Source of the DNA: Serinus canaria
Taxonomy: Eukaryota > Chordata > Aves > Passeriformes > Fringillidae
Direction: 5' to 3'
Length of the DNA stretch: 64,000 nucleotides
NCBI RefSeq assembly: GCF_022539315.1
Contig: NC_066326.1
Span: forward strand, 9,936,601 to 10,000,600
In this document: positions 50,515 through 63,902 of the stretch, piece after piece
How positions within the stretch are numbered: the stretch's first letter is position 1
Layout: each line of letters opens with the position of its first letter
Translations under genes and position numbers: made by a program
The notes under the pieces: model-generated
Seen by the model: only the letters and a program-made list of their open reading frames with translations
Databases searched by the model: none
What the model was told of the DNA's origin: nothing

Positions 50515-51623
50515 TGTAGGTTCTCAGGGCGTCTGCATAAGGAGGGAGAGTCCTTGAGGCAAAGGGAGAAACTAGGAGTAGGGTAGAAAAGACAGACTGA
50601 TCATAAATCTAATTGTTTTCAGGTTCCCCAGGGCCTTCTTCAGCTGACAGTGCTGTGGGTACCAATTGTCCCCTCCAGAATTCACTGCATCACAAGAGGA
50701 AAATGGCATAAATTCCATCCTTTTCTTGGAGAGGCAAATTGGATGATTCTCCTTCTGCTGAGAAAACTGTACACTGGCTGTAGGAGCTGGATCATTATTT
50801 CAGTGGTTGTCTGAACCCAAAATTCCTGTCTGGTATAACTCTTAGTGCTTTAAAGTGCAGGAGAAGTCTGATTGGGGTGAGGTGCACAGGGAGGTACCTG
50901 GTGATGCCAAGGCAGGACACATCCCTCCCCTTTCCCCACTGCTTTTCACTCTCTGCCTGCTGCACTTGTTGCTGTGCACGGCCCCTTGCCCCCCATGGAT
51001 GTGGAGTCAGAGCTGTGCCCAGGATTTTCACAGCCCACATTTGTGAACATGGACCATGACTGACTACCAAAGAACTTGGTTTTGTGGGGGCAGAACTTGG
51101 CAAGGTTTTAACTTCATCTTTTGACAGAAGACCAACGATGCAGACAGATACCTACCTTTATTTATTTATTTTTTTATTCAGTGCTCTTACACTTTGCAGG
51201 CTCAGCTTAAAAAGTGTATAACTGGTAAAAAATAAATGGTGGCAAGAAGGAAGGTTTTTACACTAGACTCATACAGTGTGTCCAAAATCTTCTGGTTTCA
51301 TTTCTGGCTGCTTTTAATTTGTTTATCTTGATGAAATTGTCTTCATCTAAGCACTAAAGACGCTGTCCAAGTTGATAAAAATAACTGTAATTGCTGACAT
51401 CTTTGAAGCTTTGCATGTGGGAGAAAAGTTTCCCTTTTCTTGCTTCTCAGAAAGGTGTTTCCTACAGCTCAGAGCCAAGGCACACTGGATTAGAAAATGC
51501 ATGCATTTCTACACCCATTTCCAAGCAAAATATTATTAAATCTGGGGAGCTTCTTTACGTCATTTGGCGTTTTTGTTACAATTACAAAATGTACTTTTAG
51601 ACTGGCTGAAATGTGCACTTATT

Positions 51624-51660
51624 AAAAAAAAAAAAAACAAACAAAAAAACAACCCCAAAA
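51624..51660 (+). repeat. A-rich low-complexity tract
   Basis: A run of fourteen A is followed by CAAACAAAAAAACAACCCCAAAA-like sequence. This is simple A/C low complexity, possibly the decayed tail of an unrecognised retroelement. Confidence 0.85.
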
Positions 51661-53113
51661 AAGCATGCTCTTTAATATGCAGACATGTAGGGAAAGAGCA
51701 TGGTAATGAATTTGGCTCAGTTTGTTGAGCCTGGGCCAAGTTCTGATCTCAGTTACTCTGGCCTCAGCTGAGCTGCTCCAGATTTTCACCAGTTGACTGA
51801 AGCCAAACTGTGTTCTTTTGTCCTTTAGTATTTATTAATAGTCCCCAGGAAATGGGGATAAGTTTTAAGTGTAAGGTTTTAAGAGTCCTGTCCTAAATCC
51901 ATAGTTTCAAAATGCTTCAAAATATGCACTGTGTATTTTCAGTGCCTGGTTACCTGGTCTCACAGGTGAGGTGTTCCAAGGCTTCCTCATATTCTACATT
52001 TGTACAGAAAACACCTTTTGCACAGAAGTGAAAACATCCATCATTGTATCAGCTGAATGCCATGAAAGCTGTGAAAGCTCTTCCTGAAGATTTCAGTAAT
52101 TGCCTTATTGTAGATTGTGGATTAACACATCCCCAGGCAATGTGTGCTTCTCTATGTTTAATAGCTATAATCTTGCAAGCTATGTGCCCTCCTTAGGACT
52201 TTACTTTTGAACAGTTTTGTCTTTAAAGTATAGTGCTTATACATAAACTTATCAAATAGAACAAATTATTCTACAGCATTTCTGACTTTTTAAGGTAGGG
52301 GATCTGTAAGATTGTATTAGTGTGAGTTTAAACAGACACCATACTGGGGGTATTATCTCTGGTTTTTTGCATGGGTACTTACAGAGTGGTAGCAGGAGAG
52401 AAATCTTAAGCCCTTAAGCCTTCATCCATGCAAAAGCATGTTAGAAATGTTCTCAGAGATGGCCACTCACTAACCTGTGCCATTATATTAATGGCATTGT
52501 CCCTGGCATGCTGTTGGTCATCCAGCCCTCTCCCAAACAATTCCTTGGCATGGTTCAGGAGTCAGTGCTCTTTGGCACCAGTCTCCATAGGTGTCACCAG
52601 CCCATTCCAAAAAGGAAATGAGTTAATGGTGTGACTGTGGAAGGTTGCCATGCTTTGTTGTTAAAGAACAACCCCATGTGAGAAGCAAATCAGGCCTTAT
52701 ATGTTTTATATTATTTGCTTTTTTTAGACTAGTAAAATAATCAAGAACAACTCTTGTTATGTTGGTGATGTTTGTTAAACCAGGGCACAATTAAAAAAAT
52801 CCCCCCACAAACCAAAACAAAAGCAAAAATTCCTGGTACTTCTGTGGGATGTATTGAGTGTCCTTGAATTCCTTACTCCAGACCCAAGTTACTCAGCAAA
52901 AATAGATTGGGTTTTTCAAGAGTAAATCCAAAATGCTAGAGAATACCCTGGTGAAACAGCCTTGTCACAGAAAGGATAATAATGATGTTGTACTGCTGTG
53001 TCAGCCAGGGGTTGACTGAATTCAGCTGTTGTCAACCACAGCAAATGCTCTTTCCCAAAGATCTTGCAGCCTGAGATTATTAGACAGCTTTGTTGTGGGG
53101 GAGAAAACATTGC

Positions 53114-53156
53114 ATATATATAAATATATAAACTAATACATACATATATATATATA
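53114..53156. repeat. Imperfect AT microsatellite
   Basis: Interrupted TATATA runs (ATATATATAAATATATAA, then ACATACATATATATATAT) form a short, decayed AT/ACAT microsatellite. Confidence 0.8.
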
Positions 53157-53397
53157 CTGTGCTATATACTGTATTCACAATCTCAGCCCATTTCCTTCAT
53201 TTTGTTCAGTATAGTTTGAGAGAGAATGATGTGAGCATTGCAGTACAGACTTCAAGATTATTACTATACAATAATTTCATTAGTTGGGCTTTTTGGCTGG
53301 AGTTTAATGGTTTTATTTGCTCTTGTTTCCTTTCTTCCCCACTCCTTCCTTGAGGTTTCTGTTTCCTTATTGTCATTCTTTCACTTCCATATGGTGA

Positions 53398-53415
53398 TTT
53401 TTTTTTTTTTTTTTT
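53398..53415 (+). repeat. Poly-T(18) tract
   Basis: Eighteen uninterrupted T lie about 140 bp left of the CR1 fragment that starts at 53557. CR1 elements do not end in poly-A, so the two are probably unrelated. Confidence 0.9.
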
Positions 53416-53556
53416 GGCAAGCACTACATCTAGCTTTCTTGGAGGCATCAACTGTAAAAAAAAAAGGTTTGAAAATGAGGTATATTTGCAGAGCTTTTCA
53501 CCTTTTTAAGTGGTCTGAGGGCTGAATGGAGGGGCTTCAGGGCTGAGAGCCTCAGC

Positions 53557-53813
53557 TCATAGAATCACAGAGTGGTTTGGGTTTGAAGGGACCTTTACAG
53601 GCCATTTACTCAAAGCCCCCTTCAGTGAGCAGGGATGTCTTCAACCACACCAGGTTCCTTGGAGCCCTGGCCTGGAATGTTCCCAGTGATGGGACACTGA
53701 CCACCTTTCTGGACAGCCTGTTCCAGTGAATCACCACCCTCATTGTAAAACATTCTTCCTCATATCTAATCTAAATCAACTTTCTTTTAGTTTAAAGTCA
53801 TTACCACTTGTCC
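53557..53813 (-). mobile_element. CR1 LINE, 5'-truncated 3'-end fragment (minus strand)
   Basis: Read on the plus strand it begins with the antisense CR1 3' end, TCATAGAATCACAGAGTGGT, then TTGGGTTTGAAGGGACCTTT. It continues with GGGATGTCTTCAACCACACC, CAGGTTCCTTGGAGCCCTGG, 'CCTGGCCT', 'CAGCCTGTTCCAGTGAATCA', 'TTCTTCCTCATATCTAATCT' and 'CAACTTTCTTTTAGTTTAAA'. It stops around CCACTTGTCC. This is one of the best-conserved avian interspersed repeat signatures. About 257 bp remain, with no coding part. The element's own 3' end is at 53557. Confidence 0.95.
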
Positions 53814-55217
53814 AATTGTGATTTTTCTTGGGCAGCAGGAACAGTCTCAGCACTAAAAGACATTGAGAGAGTGCATCCTGCCCTGTCATAGCTTATCAAA
53901 GACAAAAGGATGCCATTGAGATGATATCACCATAGTCCTGGTGGCTTGATCAGCCCAAGACATCTGTCAGGGAGTGCAGCTCAGGGAACTGAGGTGCAGG
54001 CTGGGCTCTGTTTTGGCACAAACCAGGAGAAGCTGCTGAGTGTGAAGGACTCTGATTTCTGATAAGAAGCTGTATGATCTTTGGGTCCAGTCTGGCAAAC
54101 TTCTCCCTCACCTTGTGTCCCTGTGCCCAGCCCCACCTGGGGGTGTTCCATGCAGGGGTGAGGCAGTGCAGGGCCTGGAGACACTGAGGAACAGCAGGAC
54201 CACTTGCTCATCTTTCCCTTGGTACTTGGACAGAACTCATGTTTGGTTCCCTCTTGCAGCACACGTGGCTTGGGGAGTCCTGACAGAACTTCTGAGTCAG
54301 GTGAGACTTGGCTACAGGGAGGCTGCAGATGCTGCTGGGGGTGAAGCACCTGGAATTGTACTTGGAAAACACTGGAATTCAGCCAGTTCTTTATCATTAA
54401 GGCTTCAGGGCAAAGGCACACTTCATGTTTCCTTGTGTTAGTCCTGACTCCGCATGACTCTTGTGAACATCCTCGTGTGGATGTGCTCAGACTTCCTCTG
54501 TGCTGTCAGAGGACAGGACGTGGCTTGTTTGCTCAGACCTGTTATTTACCCTGCCTGTTTACATAACCTACAGCACTGGTAGCAAACTGTGATTGCAGTT
54601 AGCCTGGAATAAACCTGGAGTCATTCTGGTGCAGCCATTGCTACTTTTATCCAGAAATTAAATTCATAAATGATCCCTTCATCTCCAAGCTAAAGACACA
54701 AGGCAGGGAACTCTTTTCTAGCTGAATTCTTTGGGACACTACAAAACCTCTTAGGGACAGTCAGCCAATGGAGAGAGAGATTAATGAGCAAAACCACAAT
54801 TTTGTGTAATAACGACTGAGGGGATGGTGCTTAACATAAAATATGTCTCCAAATGACTCTCATAATAAAGTAGCATCTTGTCTGGACTGATCAAACTTGT
54901 ACAGCTTTGCAATGGAATAATCTTGTAGCTCTCATTCTGATCTCTTAGATTGCTTTAGATGTGAAACTCGATTGTTACAGTAATCCCCTGCTGTAAATTA
55001 AACCAGAATCAAGTCGGGCACTTGGGAACACCTACAAAAGAAAGAGACTTTGAGCATCTCTTTCTGCCCTTCCTTTCCTTTCCCCCACATTAACAGCTGT
55101 GAGAGTGTTCACATTCCAGGCTCTGGGACCAAGAGGGTCTCTGCTTTAGGATAATGCATATGTATAGAAGTGCATGAGAACTGTGGTGATCTTTCCTACC
55201 CAAAGAAAACATTAGGG

Positions 55218-55294
55218 TTTTATTTTTGTTGGGTTTTTTTTTTTTGTTTTGTTTTTTTTTTTTGGTTGTTTTGTTTTGGTTTGGTTTTTTTTTT
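55218..55294 (+). repeat. T/G-rich low-complexity tract
   Basis: Runs of T interrupted by single or paired G (TTTTGTTTTG, TTTGGTTTGG) extend over about 77 bases. It is a purine-poor, GT-type simple sequence. Confidence 0.85.
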
Positions 55295-56466
55295 AATATT
55301 AACCCTACCTTCTTCCTGACTATATCCTATGATCTTAAGGAATAATCCAAAAAAAGAGGGAATGCAGATAGATAGTGTAGCACAAAATTCAGACTGCTGG
55401 CATTTGTTTGCATGGAAAATGCCCTGGTGAAAGTTACTGCTGACTGTGCATGGAACAGTTAAAGGATGTTAATTATAAAACAGTGGAGGCCAATGCTATC
55501 ACTGCACCTGTAAGAAAAGGTGGTGTAATGTTTGTGCAGACACTTCGTGCAGCCTGTGCAAGTCACCTGGAGCTGTGGAGGACCTGATCTCTGCATTTCC
55601 ATGCAGCTCCCAGGATGTGACAGCTGTCTGAACATCCCCTGTGCATCCAAATGTTGTCTGCTCACAGCACATTAGTGCTGCCAGGGAGGAAAATCATAGT
55701 AGGGTCAGGTTGCATATATTAAGGACCGTGCTCTGGTCTCTGGCCCCTCTTCTCTGTGTGTTTTCCACTATTGAACTTGCTTGCATTTATAGTAAACAAA
55801 TGGAAGTCCAGAGTAGTTTAGGAAATGTGCACTGGGGCTGGAATTGACCCAAGAGATTATGGGTTTGCTGCACTGTTTGCCATACTAACTGAATGTTATC
55901 CACTATGATTTCCCTGTCAATACCCCAGACATTTCTGGTAGTAAGTGGACTTTGTGTACACAGAGAAGTCAAGACAAATGCAATCACAGAGGCTTATCTG
56001 ACCTTTTCAGGCAGCTCTTTAACAGCAGAATTTAAGGACACAGGCAAGATTTGTCGGGTAGCTGCTCCTGGTATTACCCAAAGGACATCTCAGTCCAGTC
56101 AGAGAGCTGGCACGTTCCCACAGTGTAAATGTTCTCTACCCTGTAGTACCACTTCCACCACCTTGGATGGATTAACCTAATCTTATTTATGGCTTGAATA
56201 CATTCTTTCTGCAATTTTTTTGGACATTGAGTACCAGCTTAAGAGCAGGGATGGTTTTTCTCCTATGTTATCCATAGCTGATACTGTGCAGCTTGGCAGG
56301 ATTTGCTGCTGTATGGTCATGGACTGCAGCACATGGGGCAATGTTTGGAGCTCTGGTTTTCTTTCCTCTTGTTGATGATTTGCTCTGTGAATTTTGAACT
56401 TTATCTCTGTCTGGCCCTCTTTTTCTATTCCCTCCTTCACTGGTCTTGGTCATTTAAATAAAAACA

Positions 56467-56507
56467 CCTTATGGCAGGGAAGGCCTATTGCCTTCCCTGC
56501 CATAAGG
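56467..56507. repeat. Perfect 18-bp inverted repeat with 5-nt loop
   Basis: The left arm CCTTATGGCAGGGAAGGC (56467-56484) is exactly reverse-complementary to the right arm (56490-56507), with a CTATT loop. The bases immediately outside do not pair. It is not followed by a U-run, and an 18-bp stem is shorter than a typical pre-miRNA. I therefore treat it as a structural or mutational feature and not an RNA gene. Confidence 0.95.
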
Positions 56508-56538
56508 AAATGCTGCCTCTGGGAGAAATGCTGCCTCT
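56507..56538. repeat. 15-bp direct duplication abutting the hairpin
   Basis: GAAATGCTGCCTCTG occurs at 56507-56521 and again at 56524-56538, two bases apart. Its first base is the last base of the hairpin's right arm. Confidence 0.95.
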
Positions 56539-59500
56539 GCTGATATAAGTAACAAAACCATACTTGAATTGATTTTGGAGGCCAAATTTCACCCAGTGTC
56601 TCTTAATGAAAAGAGACGTTGATCTTTTCTGGAGCCTTAAAGTTCTACTGAATTAATAGTAACAAAGGAGACAAAAGGAACTCATGGGAAAGTAGCTGCC
56701 TTTTGGTTTTATGTTTTGCTGGATGCCTGTCCATTTCTTTCATGCTCTGGAACTTCCTTACTCTTCTGCTCACCATTTCCTCTTGATCCCTTTCCAAAGG
56801 CACTGATTTCAGCTTTTAACGGTGCCAGCATAAACGTGGCAATGAGTGAAGTCATTCCCAGGTTGCACCTACCAAGCTGAGTCTGCATCTGGTAGCTGAG
56901 TGTTATCCACAGGGCATTGGTTCAGGCTGATGGCAGAAAAGCTGCTGCCCTGTGCCATCCAGTGCCTGGAGGGATCAGAGCTGCTTCTGCTGTGCACCAC
57001 AACTGTTCCCATCACATCCTGTGTGCTGTGCCATGGGCATGCTGTCCCTCACTTTGCTGGGGGCATGAATAGGGTAACTTTATCTTTCTGCTGCTCCCCT
57101 TTCTGTGCATTCTCAAAAGCTTCCTGTTCTCATCGTGAGAGAGACTCCTGATTTTACAGGAATGATAAATTCTGATTTACCATTCCTGCCTGATTCTCAA
57201 GAGTACTTCAGTGTATCGTCAGTTTTAGAGGAGACTTCTTGGGTTTGACAAGCCCAGCTCCTGTAAGAACCAGAGTTTTACTGATCAACCTCAGATCTAA
57301 CTGATGCTAGAAATAAATCTGGCAGGCTTGGGCAGTGCCACATACATGGCAGATCACAGTGACATCAATGGCAATGCATTTTGCAACCACTAGTGTTGAA
57401 TCACAAACGTTCTTCTCTCTCTGGAAGAGCCTTGGTTGAATTTTCAGCAATACACATCCTGGAAAAGGGAAGTTCTCTGAATGCTGGCCTCAGGGTAGCT
57501 TTATAAATAAACTGTGCTATCTCTGGGATTCCTTGGAATAGAAAGTGTGGTGCCCACTGTATTTCTGGTCTGACTGAGCTATGTTCCTCTAAGTGCCTTC
57601 TTGCTGCAGTAGTTGATGCAAGATTCTTCTGCCAAATGTCTGTGCTCTCCAGAGCATCTCACAGCTTCATTTCTGTTGGCCTTAGTCTGAAGTTGTTCTC
57701 AAGCTCACATCATGCTTCTTCATAGAGACAAATGCTCTTGGCACTTGTTTCCAATACGAAAATATGAAAAAGATGCTCACAAAGGAGAGCGCAAAGGAAA
57801 AGCCTAGCTGTGGAATCCTGGCTATTCCAGTCCTCTTGTTTTTTCATCAGTTCCCAGATTAGTTACAGGAGTGATGTCAATCGCTGACGTGGCTTTTTTG
57901 TCAAAGCACTCTTGTGCCTGCTTTGCCAGGCATTTCTGGTCATTCCTCTTCATTCGTTGGGGCTTCCACTAAAAATACCTGTTTATAACATTTGTGTGCC
58001 TTTCAAAGAGTATTTTTAGCATATGTATTTTTTACAAGTGAATATTTCAAGTTGACGTGCACTGTGTTTCACCCATGAGCCTATCTAAATTTTCCTGTCA
58101 CTTCATTAGTCAATTGATGACACTTTGAAAATTCAGTTGAGTTGCTGTTTGGCTGGGATGCTAACTTGACATGAGACAGGTTTTCATGGAGCTGTTCCAA
58201 ACTTTCCCAAAGATAAAATGATCGTGTTTGATAGAATACTGACAACAGGTGTCCTGTTTTTGCCAGCAGTGGTCTCAGACTGGCTGCCAACATACACAGT
58301 GTTTGCCAGCATACCACATGTCTTATGCTGGGCTATTTTAAAACTCTGTTCTGTAAAAGAGCTGAGAGGCTTTTCAAATATCTATTAGCCTCTAATAGAA
58401 ACTGCACATGACAAGAATATGTGAAGATGTAAAGCATGGCTGATATAATCTTTGTTATGGGTTGTGTGCTGTTCTTTTGTAGGGCAAAATATGGGTATTT
58501 CCACCCTGTTTAACCTTAGTTGGTCAAGCCAGGTATTCCATCCAGTACTTTAACAGATGCTTCAGAGCATGGTGTAAAATCCTATTAAATAATTATATGG
58601 TATCATTACTAAGAGACACTTTCCTCTGAATTCCTGGCAGTTAATGCTTGGCTGATGTCCTGGAGCCTGAAGGTAGATATCTCATAGCCTACTTAGTATC
58701 ACAGTGAATATTTTTCACATTATCTGTATAAGGGTTGAATCCTTCTCTCAGTACTTCAGTGTGTTTCATTGTATCTCAAAGTGCTTGTTTTCCTTTTATC
58801 CTGTGCTGTGCTGGGGGAATGTCTCAGCAGTTGGATGGAGGGGATGTATTATATTTTGTGCAGGCACAAATAATTTCCACCATTTAGCTCTCCTGACTCA
58901 GGACTTTGCTTTGTGTCTTGTTCTCCTGTAGCAATAGAAGGAACTTAGAAGTGGTCTGATGGAAACTGGCTATTTCACACTTCTGGAAAAAAGGCCACCA
59001 CTGTGAACATTCATAATACAGAGCAGACTGCAAAACCCTTTAGATCTTGACTCCATTTCAGAGAATCCCATTGTCCAAGGGGAAAATATCCATTTGTATC
59101 AACTGCTGCAGGAAAAGCACTGAAAAAGCTGGAAAGCAGATACATCTTCTGGCAGTGCCTTCTGTTTTCTAGTAAAGATATGAAGAGTGCAGTGACCCTT
59201 TTGGCAGTAACACATTTCCACAGGAAAGGAATAACTTGAATATATTGCAGATTTTTACCCCAACTAAGATATTTCAGCAGAGAGAATGGGTCACAATCAG
59301 GATAGAAAACAGATTATTGACAACAACAGGTGTATTTTACCAGTTTGGTCTGTAATTGTTTTAATGTGTTTTTCTAGAGCAGGTCTAATTGGTTGTCTTT
59401 GAACTGAGATTTTTCACCCTGTGCAACTTTTATCAAGCTCTCACCTTTCCTGTCATCCCTAACTATCTTCTATAACTCACAGCACAGAGATGCAGATGAA

Positions 59501-62500
59501 GAGATGTGTCCTTGGTGGCGGAGGAAGAAACAAACTTCAAAGACCCAAATCTAGTACAAATTCAGACAGAGAAAATGTAATTTATTAATTGTAAGAGTCA
59601 GATTTTTGTGTTAAGGTTGGAAAGCCTGAAGTGTTGCACTTGTAGTTCTGAGCTAGTATCAGTACAGAGAAGTGGAGAACCTGTGTTTTAGAGCAGAGAA
59701 CCTGAAAAATGCAGCGTTTCTATGTTTCAAGTAGTTTTTATAGGTCAGGCTTTTGTTAATGCCATTAGGTTTTCTAATCTCATTTCAGCCAAGCATTTAT
59801 TTTGCATAGTGTAGTAATGCCAGAGGATTAGCCAAACTGGGGTTGGCATTGCAACCTGCAGGCATTAACTTCTTCAGTGCCAATGGCAGCAGCAGCAGGA
59901 ACAGGAGGAATGCCAGTGTGTGCCTGCTGTGAGCTCCTGAGGTGCAGTACTATGTGCAGAACTCTGTGGTGGCTCACAAATGCCAGTGTGCTGCTCCACA
60001 GAGAACATTAAAGTTAAATCTGGAAAGAAATGTCTTTCTGCTTATTTCTGACTCTTAGCTACTTGATTTATTTGTTACAGTTCATTTTTTTTTTCTATTC
60101 CCAGAATGGCTTCTCAGCATTTGAATAAATCTTGTAATATAACTTAGCTTCAGAAATGAAAAAGGAAACTGTTTATTTCTCTCTACCCAGCCCCACTGGA
60201 TGTCCACAGAGGAGTCTTTTAAAGAAACTGGGCACATGCTTTAAGTTTTCAAGTAGCTCAAATAATAATTGTGCTGTGGGTTATTGTTAGAATTACAATG
60301 ACAGGGCTAATTAAAAAGAATGCTGTAGCCTTTTAGGAAGAAAAACAAGTTTAATTGGTAACATCCCACATGTGTTCTGCCAGAGTCTTCCTCTCATCTT
60401 TTCCTAACTGGTTTTGATTAATGTAATTTTAACTATAATTTCTCTGTGTAACTTGGCTTCTAAGATTCTTTCTGCCAAATTGCATTATTGTTCTCTGCTT
60501 GATGGAACTGTTTACAAGTGTCATTTTCAGAATACTGTTTTGGGAAGGCACTGTATTCTTGCTGCTGCTTAGTGTTCTTTCTCATAGCAAGCAGATAACC
60601 CAAAATTTAGGAAAGGTACAGGAAAGAGAGAAAAAAAAAAAAACCACCTCTTTTCTGTGCATCCTGGAGTGTTTACTCTGCATTTGAGGCAACAGTTGCA
60701 GAGTAGCTGTAAGCACTCTACTTTTGCTTTGGCATAAGCCATAGATCCCCAGTTTAAAGCAAAGCTTTGTCAGGAGTAGCAAGGTGGATGCAGGCACAGG
60801 TTGAACATTTACCTCCCTTTTTCAGCTCCCTCCCATTAGCTGCCTTTGTTCTGATCCTGCAAACCACACTGATCTCTCCCAGGAGCCAAGCTCCTCTGGT
60901 CCATCCTTCCCTCTGCCACCTCTTTCCTGGGGGCTGTCTAAGATGTGCCTATCTAGTGCCTGGGAAAAGTCTGTATTAAAGCAGATATTTGCAGGGCAGA
61001 GTATAGGTATGAAAATGTGATGGTACCTGATACTATTTCTAGGGAGACAAGGAAACAAAAGACTAGAGGTACTTTAGTGTGTTGTGTTTTGATTTCTAGA
61101 GTGAGAAAGATCTTACCTGTGCTCTAAAAACTGCAGTTCCTCACTTATAATCAGTGGACTGTGGTTAAAATACAGTTTTCATTTAACTGGAATCCACCAT
61201 AACAACCTCTTCACCTCAGTTGGGTGAACTTGCTTTTGGGGAAACAAATTATCTTGATTCAGTGACTTCATGTGTTGTGGATGAGGTCTCCTTACTTAAG
61301 GTGAAGAAAAACCAAATGTGATGCCCAACAGCTTGTGACAGATAGCTGTGTTAAAGGTATGCAGCTTGCCAGGGGTTTGGAAGAAAATCAAGGTTTTCAT
61401 TTTCTTTGACTTCCAAAACTCCCATCAAAGTTTAGGTGGGACATAGATTGAGATCTGGGTTCTGCTAAGCTGGAATTTATGTCTTGCAGTTCTGTGGGCT
61501 GGCCCACCAAACAGACAGGTCAGCATGAGACTGACTTTCCAGGTATCTAATGGATAGAGGGCACGACTTCTTGGCACATGGTTTTGCTCCTGGGCATCCA
61601 GGTTTTTATCATTCTTGTTCCCCTATCATCCAGTATCATCTGGGACCTTGCTAAGAGACCTTTCATGCATTTCTACACTACTGGAGCACTACTCAGGACA
61701 ATAGAGATCAGGCAATGAGAAAGTTTCCACTGTAGGTTCTCTCTCAGCTCACTGGGGATGTTGTTAGCTTCTCCTCCCCGTGTCTCTAAAAACAGAGAGG
61801 CAAAAACAACACTGAGTCACTCCAAGCTTGCTCTTCCCCAAAGCACAAGCAATGTTCCCCACCCCACCCACATCCAGGGATGTATTGCTGCACAGGGCTC
61901 TGAGAAGGGGTGCAGGCTGTTTGCTGAGCCCACTTCTGATGATCCTTGCATATGGGGTTTTTTTTCTGCATTTTGCATGGTTCTTTTCAGCACAGCATCT
62001 CTGCGGGTGCTCCATCCTGCATTGCATAAGGAAGGGATTGAAAGTGATGGGGTTGTAAAGATCTGGTGTTCAAACTGATTTGGCTCCTGTTTGCCTGGGT
62101 TGGGGAGTCCTTGCACGAGCAGCCTGGCTGGCTGGGTGCTGTGAGCAGCTGTGGTGCATTCAGGGCCATGATACACCTTCAGAAGGATGTTTCTGGAGTG
62201 CCTCCCTGAGCACACCTGGGCTGTTTGCTGGCTGGTTGCCTTCCCTTAGATGTACAGGTAGAGAAGATTTGAAAGAAACCTCACTGAAAGCAAAAATTGC
62301 TACCCACAGAAGTCTTAGTGTTTTGTGGACTGTGTTTTTCCTCGCTCAGAATATTTACAGACTGGATTACAGGGACGTGGTGCAAAAGTTGCTCTGTCCA
62401 ATCCATGTACATGGCATGGGAATAGAGATGGGCTTGGAATGGGCCAGAGAGAAGGAGCAGACTGGGAAGAGTTTGGCCAAGGCACCTCACCAGGGGACAC

Positions 62501-63858
62501 TTACTGCTGAGGACAGCTGGGCCTGTGCCCATCCCTGTGTGCTCAGGGGATACTTCAGCTGCCCCCAGCCCCAGGGAAGTCCTGCAGCTCCTACCAAGTG
62601 GCTGTTTTCCTTTGATTCAGTGTTCAGTGGCACATGATTTATGAGCTGTGCTCTCTGATTTATGATCTGTATGGCTGGCAAAGGAAGCAGGATCAGGCAC
62701 TTGGCTATTGTGCAAACAGGGATGACACATAATATCCAAAGAACACAGGAAAGATAAAATTACGCAGATTGTTGAAATACTCTCCTCAACTGGGCTGCTC
62801 ATGGGGATGAGTAAAAGAAGAATAAGGGTTGTTAGGATTTATGTGCAAGTTGGCTTTTTAAACTCCATTTTCCTCCTGCATTGCCTAGATCAGCCCAGCC
62901 AGAAATGCTGGACTCTTTAGTTTAATTTACAGGGCTGAATTTGGGCATCAAAATTTGGGTGTAAAACCATTCCTTGGATTTTTACCAACTAATGGAATTG
63001 TTTTTTAATTTCACTTCCCAAGCTCCAAATAAAATTTGCTTTCCTGACACACTACAAAACTTGGGCTTCTGACTTGCTGGACATATTGTTACTTTATTAA
63101 CATTTTCCTGACCGTTTATTTGAAGAATGGCCTTTTTCATAGGGTACTTGTTAAACCTCAGCAGTGGAGATTTGGCCATCAATTACGTGAGAGGAACTAA
63201 GCTGGGGTGGGAAGAATTACAGACTTGGGGTGTGTGCTGTCCTGTGACAACAGTACCAATTCAAAGTGATTTCACTGAAACCTGTGGTGTAATTGAGAGT
63301 AGAATACCATATCTTTAGTTTCATCAAAGTGAATACCAAGCAATTATAATCAATATAATCCTGGACTGAGTTCAATCATACTTGATCAGTGTTTTTGCTG
63401 TAAGCAGTGTGGCAATCACTGTCCTTTGTTTAACCTTTTGTTTGAATAAGAAGTTCCTCTTTATTTCTGAGTAAGGATTTCTGCTGAAGCAAAGTACTTT
63501 TTAGTTTTTTTAAAGCAATTACTCTGCTGTGAAAGTGAAACCCTTTCCTTTAAATACCAGAGTGTGCATGTGTGTGCAAGGAGGAAGGTCAGCATTGAAG
63601 GATGCCTTACAGGGCTGAAGGCAGGGAGACACAAACACACAGGGTGGTAAGAAAGATTTTGAGGAACCCAAGAACTTGGGGGAATGTCAGAAGAGCTGGT
63701 AAATCCTAAAGTCCAAACAAAGATTTGAGATATTCAGGCCTAGATTTTTCAAAGGATCCAGCTCACTTCACATTTAAGAAAGGCAAAATACCTCAGTATC
63801 CCTGAGGCTGTGGGCAGACCTGGCACAATGCTCTCTAGGTTATAGGTGGAGTTGGAAA

Positions 63859-63902
63859 CTGTAATGGGAGCAGGATCAGACTGTAATGGGAACAGGATCA
63901 GA
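63859..63902. repeat. 22-bp tandem duplication (two copies)
   Basis: Two copies of CTGTAATGGG(A/G)... 22 bp long lie at 63859-63880 and 63881-63902. They differ at one base (GGGAGCAGG against GGGAACAGG), and a third partial CTGT follows. Confidence 0.9.

Larger units (their letters stand above)
50515..53556. other. Non-coding single-copy stretch
   Basis: No exon or interspersed repeat was recognised. It contains an A-rich low-complexity patch at 51624-51660, an AT microsatellite-like patch at 53114-53156 and a T18 run at 53398-53415. A GTAAGTACCC donor-like site on the minus strand near 52376 follows a frame with a nearby stop and was not accepted. Confidence 0.45.

Noticed and set aside
56467..56507. 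Hairpin as a microRNA precursor or a terminator
   Set aside because: The 18-bp stem with a 5-nt loop is too short and too perfect for a typical pre-miRNA, and bacterial-type terminators are irrelevant here.
62080..62637. 185-codon plus-strand ORF
   Set aside because: Several open frames overlap on both strands in the same GC-richer patch; there is no domain, splice or promoter support.
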